Assembly (NCBI GenBank): GCA_036571765.1
Contig: BROE01000011.1
Span: 7,920,712-7,984,711, forward strand
Direction: 5' to 3'
Origin: Plecoglossus altivelis
Taxonomy: Eukaryota; Chordata; Actinopteri; Osmeriformes; Plecoglossidae
Length of the DNA stretch: 64,000 nucleotides
Positions 62,201 through 64,000 of this stretch are shown here, in pieces. Positions within the stretch are counted from its first letter, which is position 1; each line of letters begins with the position of its first letter. The notes below the pieces were generated by a model. It was not told the DNA's origin and searched no databases. It saw only the letters and a program-made list of their open reading frames with translations. The position numbers and the translations under genes are program-made.

Positions 62201-64000
62201 CTAATGTATACGTCTGTTTATTTTTGTACCTATTAAATAAAAATAGACATTACAGAGTTGCATTTTCTACCAGCAATTACGCAATGTCACCAATGTTTAC
62301 AACATAAGAATGAATGTCACTCAAGAGCATGAACAAATTAAGTGAGAAAGGCTTATTTATACACAAACACGTTTTCCTTTTGTTGTTGAAACATTTCCTC
62401 TGCATTTCACATGCACAGGAAACAATTGGCTTCAGAACACACACACACAAGCCATGAAAGAAACCTTCCATTCTTGCAGTCCAGAATAGATGTCCTTGCA
62501 TAGTGCATCACAAAGCTCACCTGCCCCACTGATTGTTGGTTTATCAATTGTGCAAATATGTTTTGCACATTTGTCAGAAACGATTCACATGAGTAGTTAG
62601 TTGTATCAGTTAGCTCAGATTAGTTTGCAAAAGTAAAGTATTTACTTTTGGTTTTAGAGGGGGAAAAACATTGAATTCAATGGATTGTAATTAGGTTGCT
62701 CTTTTTACATCCTAGAAAAAGCTGATTTGGATATGCGGAAACGGTAGGCCCTCCCTTTGTCCTAGTTTGTGGATTTTGGCCGCAGGGAGAAATATCCCAA
62801 TGGACCTATACTGGAGAAATCTGTCAAATCACCTTTCACCTTCATGTCCCATGAGACGTACAAATCAATAAGTCAAATCAATATCTGATCCATACACACT
62901 TCCATGTTTGGACTGGGATGTCCCTTGCAACAAGCCTAGGAAGCACACCCTGCCAACAGCTGTAAGAAAACCGTTAAAGCCATTTCAGCACCTTGGACAG
63001 TTCTGAAAGCTAAAGAATATAAAAACTTTGAGTGTTCAAAATGTCCCAAGTTTTGGGAACCTCAAGCTCGTTCTTAGACAAGTATGAAGCCTTTACTGGA
63101 AATCTGATCTAAAAATGACGATACATATGTCAACAGATTGTTAGTGTTCAATAGAGCACAGTAAGACAATTAAATGCCACTGTTTGTATTTAAAGTTATC
63201 CACAGTTAGTTTTTTTAATTATCGTTTTTCGATAACGCAAAGGCACAGGTCCAAATATTGGGATGCCTTCCATGTGACACAATACTTGAGCCAGTTACAG
63301 TTTGAACCCCGGCTTGCATTCGTTTGTGTAGTCATTCACACCCCCTGGTGGTTGAGGATGGACATTGGAATTAGTGAGAGATAACATATTTCCGTAATTA
63401 CCAGTAAATTTAAGACAAATCACTATATTTTGCTTGCAATACATATGGAGGTATAAAGCCACCAATCTCTGAATGTTCTCCACTATTATAGCTATTTCAA
63501 CCTAACACAATTCGTGGGAAGGCTACTACCGGTAGAGGTCGCTGTAATTCTATGGCTACTGAAGCTTTATATCAAAACAAAAAATTTCTTTGTATAAATA
63601 TTCAGTGCTTTGACACGTTGAAACATTTGAAAGATTATAGGCTACAGCCTATGTTCACATAGGAGTAAAAGGACAAATGGTTCCGCTCATAGCTGTTTCA
63701 CTGTCTTTATTTAACAACAGACCGCGCTTCTTTTGAAAGCAGTTCCATTTCACAGACGGCATAGATTTAATTTCTCACAGCACAACATTAATCCGAAATT
63801 TTAGTAGACTAGGCCTACTTGGCGCGTTGTGCCATGTGATTGCTCACAGTGCCCAGGGCTGTCTTATCCCACGGTGCGAGTGGGTTTACCGATCCCAAAA
63901 GCAGAACTGTGGGTGGTGGCACAGATTCGTTTTAACGGGAACCTCAATGGCATGTCGGCGGCGAAGACCTGAGCCCACGTTGCAGCATTGAAATCTTGAG
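59291..64000. other. 5' flank of lin28a and intergenic DNA
   Basis: No gene I can support. The first 300 bp upstream of the lin28a ATG contains an inverted CCAAT box (CCAATC at 59576) and is a plausible promoter. The rest is AT-rich with a TA run near 60826-60839, the pyrimidine tract at 61400-61765 and one isolated exon-like segment at 62786-62888. The terminal 170 bp is CpG-richer and may belong to a feature beyond the window. Confidence 0.6.
61400..61765. repeat. Polypyrimidine (CTCTT)n-rich tract
   Basis: About 365 bp that are overwhelmingly C and T on the plus strand. The 129-codon open frame through it (Ser/Leu/Phe/Pro only) is an artefact. Confidence 0.85.

Noticed and set aside
1..64000. 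CRISPR arrays, phage, insertion sequences, bacterial defence systems or retroviral genes
   Set aside because: The repeats are microsatellites and minisatellites without spacers. No reverse transcriptase, integrase, transposase or prokaryotic gene was recognised, and all confident genes are vertebrate and spliced.

Overview
This window is vertebrate nuclear DNA, most likely from a teleost fish. The genes are split by GT-AG introns. Their products match vertebrate FOXO6, NIPP1/PPP1R8, RPA2, PDIK1L and LIN28A. The non-coding DNA is full of CA/GT and CT/GA microsatellites, G/C-rich minisatellites and fish-type dispersed repeats. I see no prokaryotic operon, CRISPR array, phage or plasmid. The species cannot be fixed from the sequence alone.

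Layout: five recognisable genes lie head-to-tail, all on the minus strand. In their direction of transcription (right to left) they are lin28a (ATG 59290, stop 53803), pdik1l (ATG 49110, stop 45681), rpa2 (ATG about 42413, stop 40526), ppp1r8 (ATG 40216, stop 37714) and foxo6 (ATG 30031, stop 7288). foxo6 takes most of the left half because one 20.5 kb intron (8995-29545) splits its forkhead domain. The human counterparts all lie on 1p34-p36 (general knowledge), so the order looks like a compacted version of an ancient vertebrate linkage group.

The main unexpected item is a phase-consistent run of three exon-like segments on the plus strand (33351-35401), between foxo6 and ppp1r8. They would encode about 175 residues rich in Tyr, Pro, Arg and Ser/Thr. 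I do not recognise the family, and this is the best candidate for an overlooked gene.

Region by region: 1-4540 is non-coding and microsatellite-rich. 4548-7287 is a probable foxo6 3' UTR. 8995-29545 is the foxo6 intron, holding a 0.6 kb G-rich minisatellite, a 0.37 kb CTCCA-rich minisatellite, a tRNA-Cys-like relic and many simple repeats. 30032-33350 is the foxo6 5' flank plus a repeat-rich stretch with a mariner-like MITE. 33351-35950 is the candidate gene. 36000-36160 looks like a conserved regulatory element. 37194-42413 holds ppp1r8 and rpa2, 42523-50720 pdik1l with its UTRs, and 51132-59290 lin28a with a 2.7 kb 3' UTR carrying let-7 and miR-125 seed matches. 59291-64000 has no gene I can support. 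The genes are not a functional pathway: they cover growth-factor transcription control (foxo6), PP1 and splicing regulation (ppp1r8), DNA replication and repair (rpa2), kinase signalling (pdik1l) and let-7 microRNA control (lin28a).
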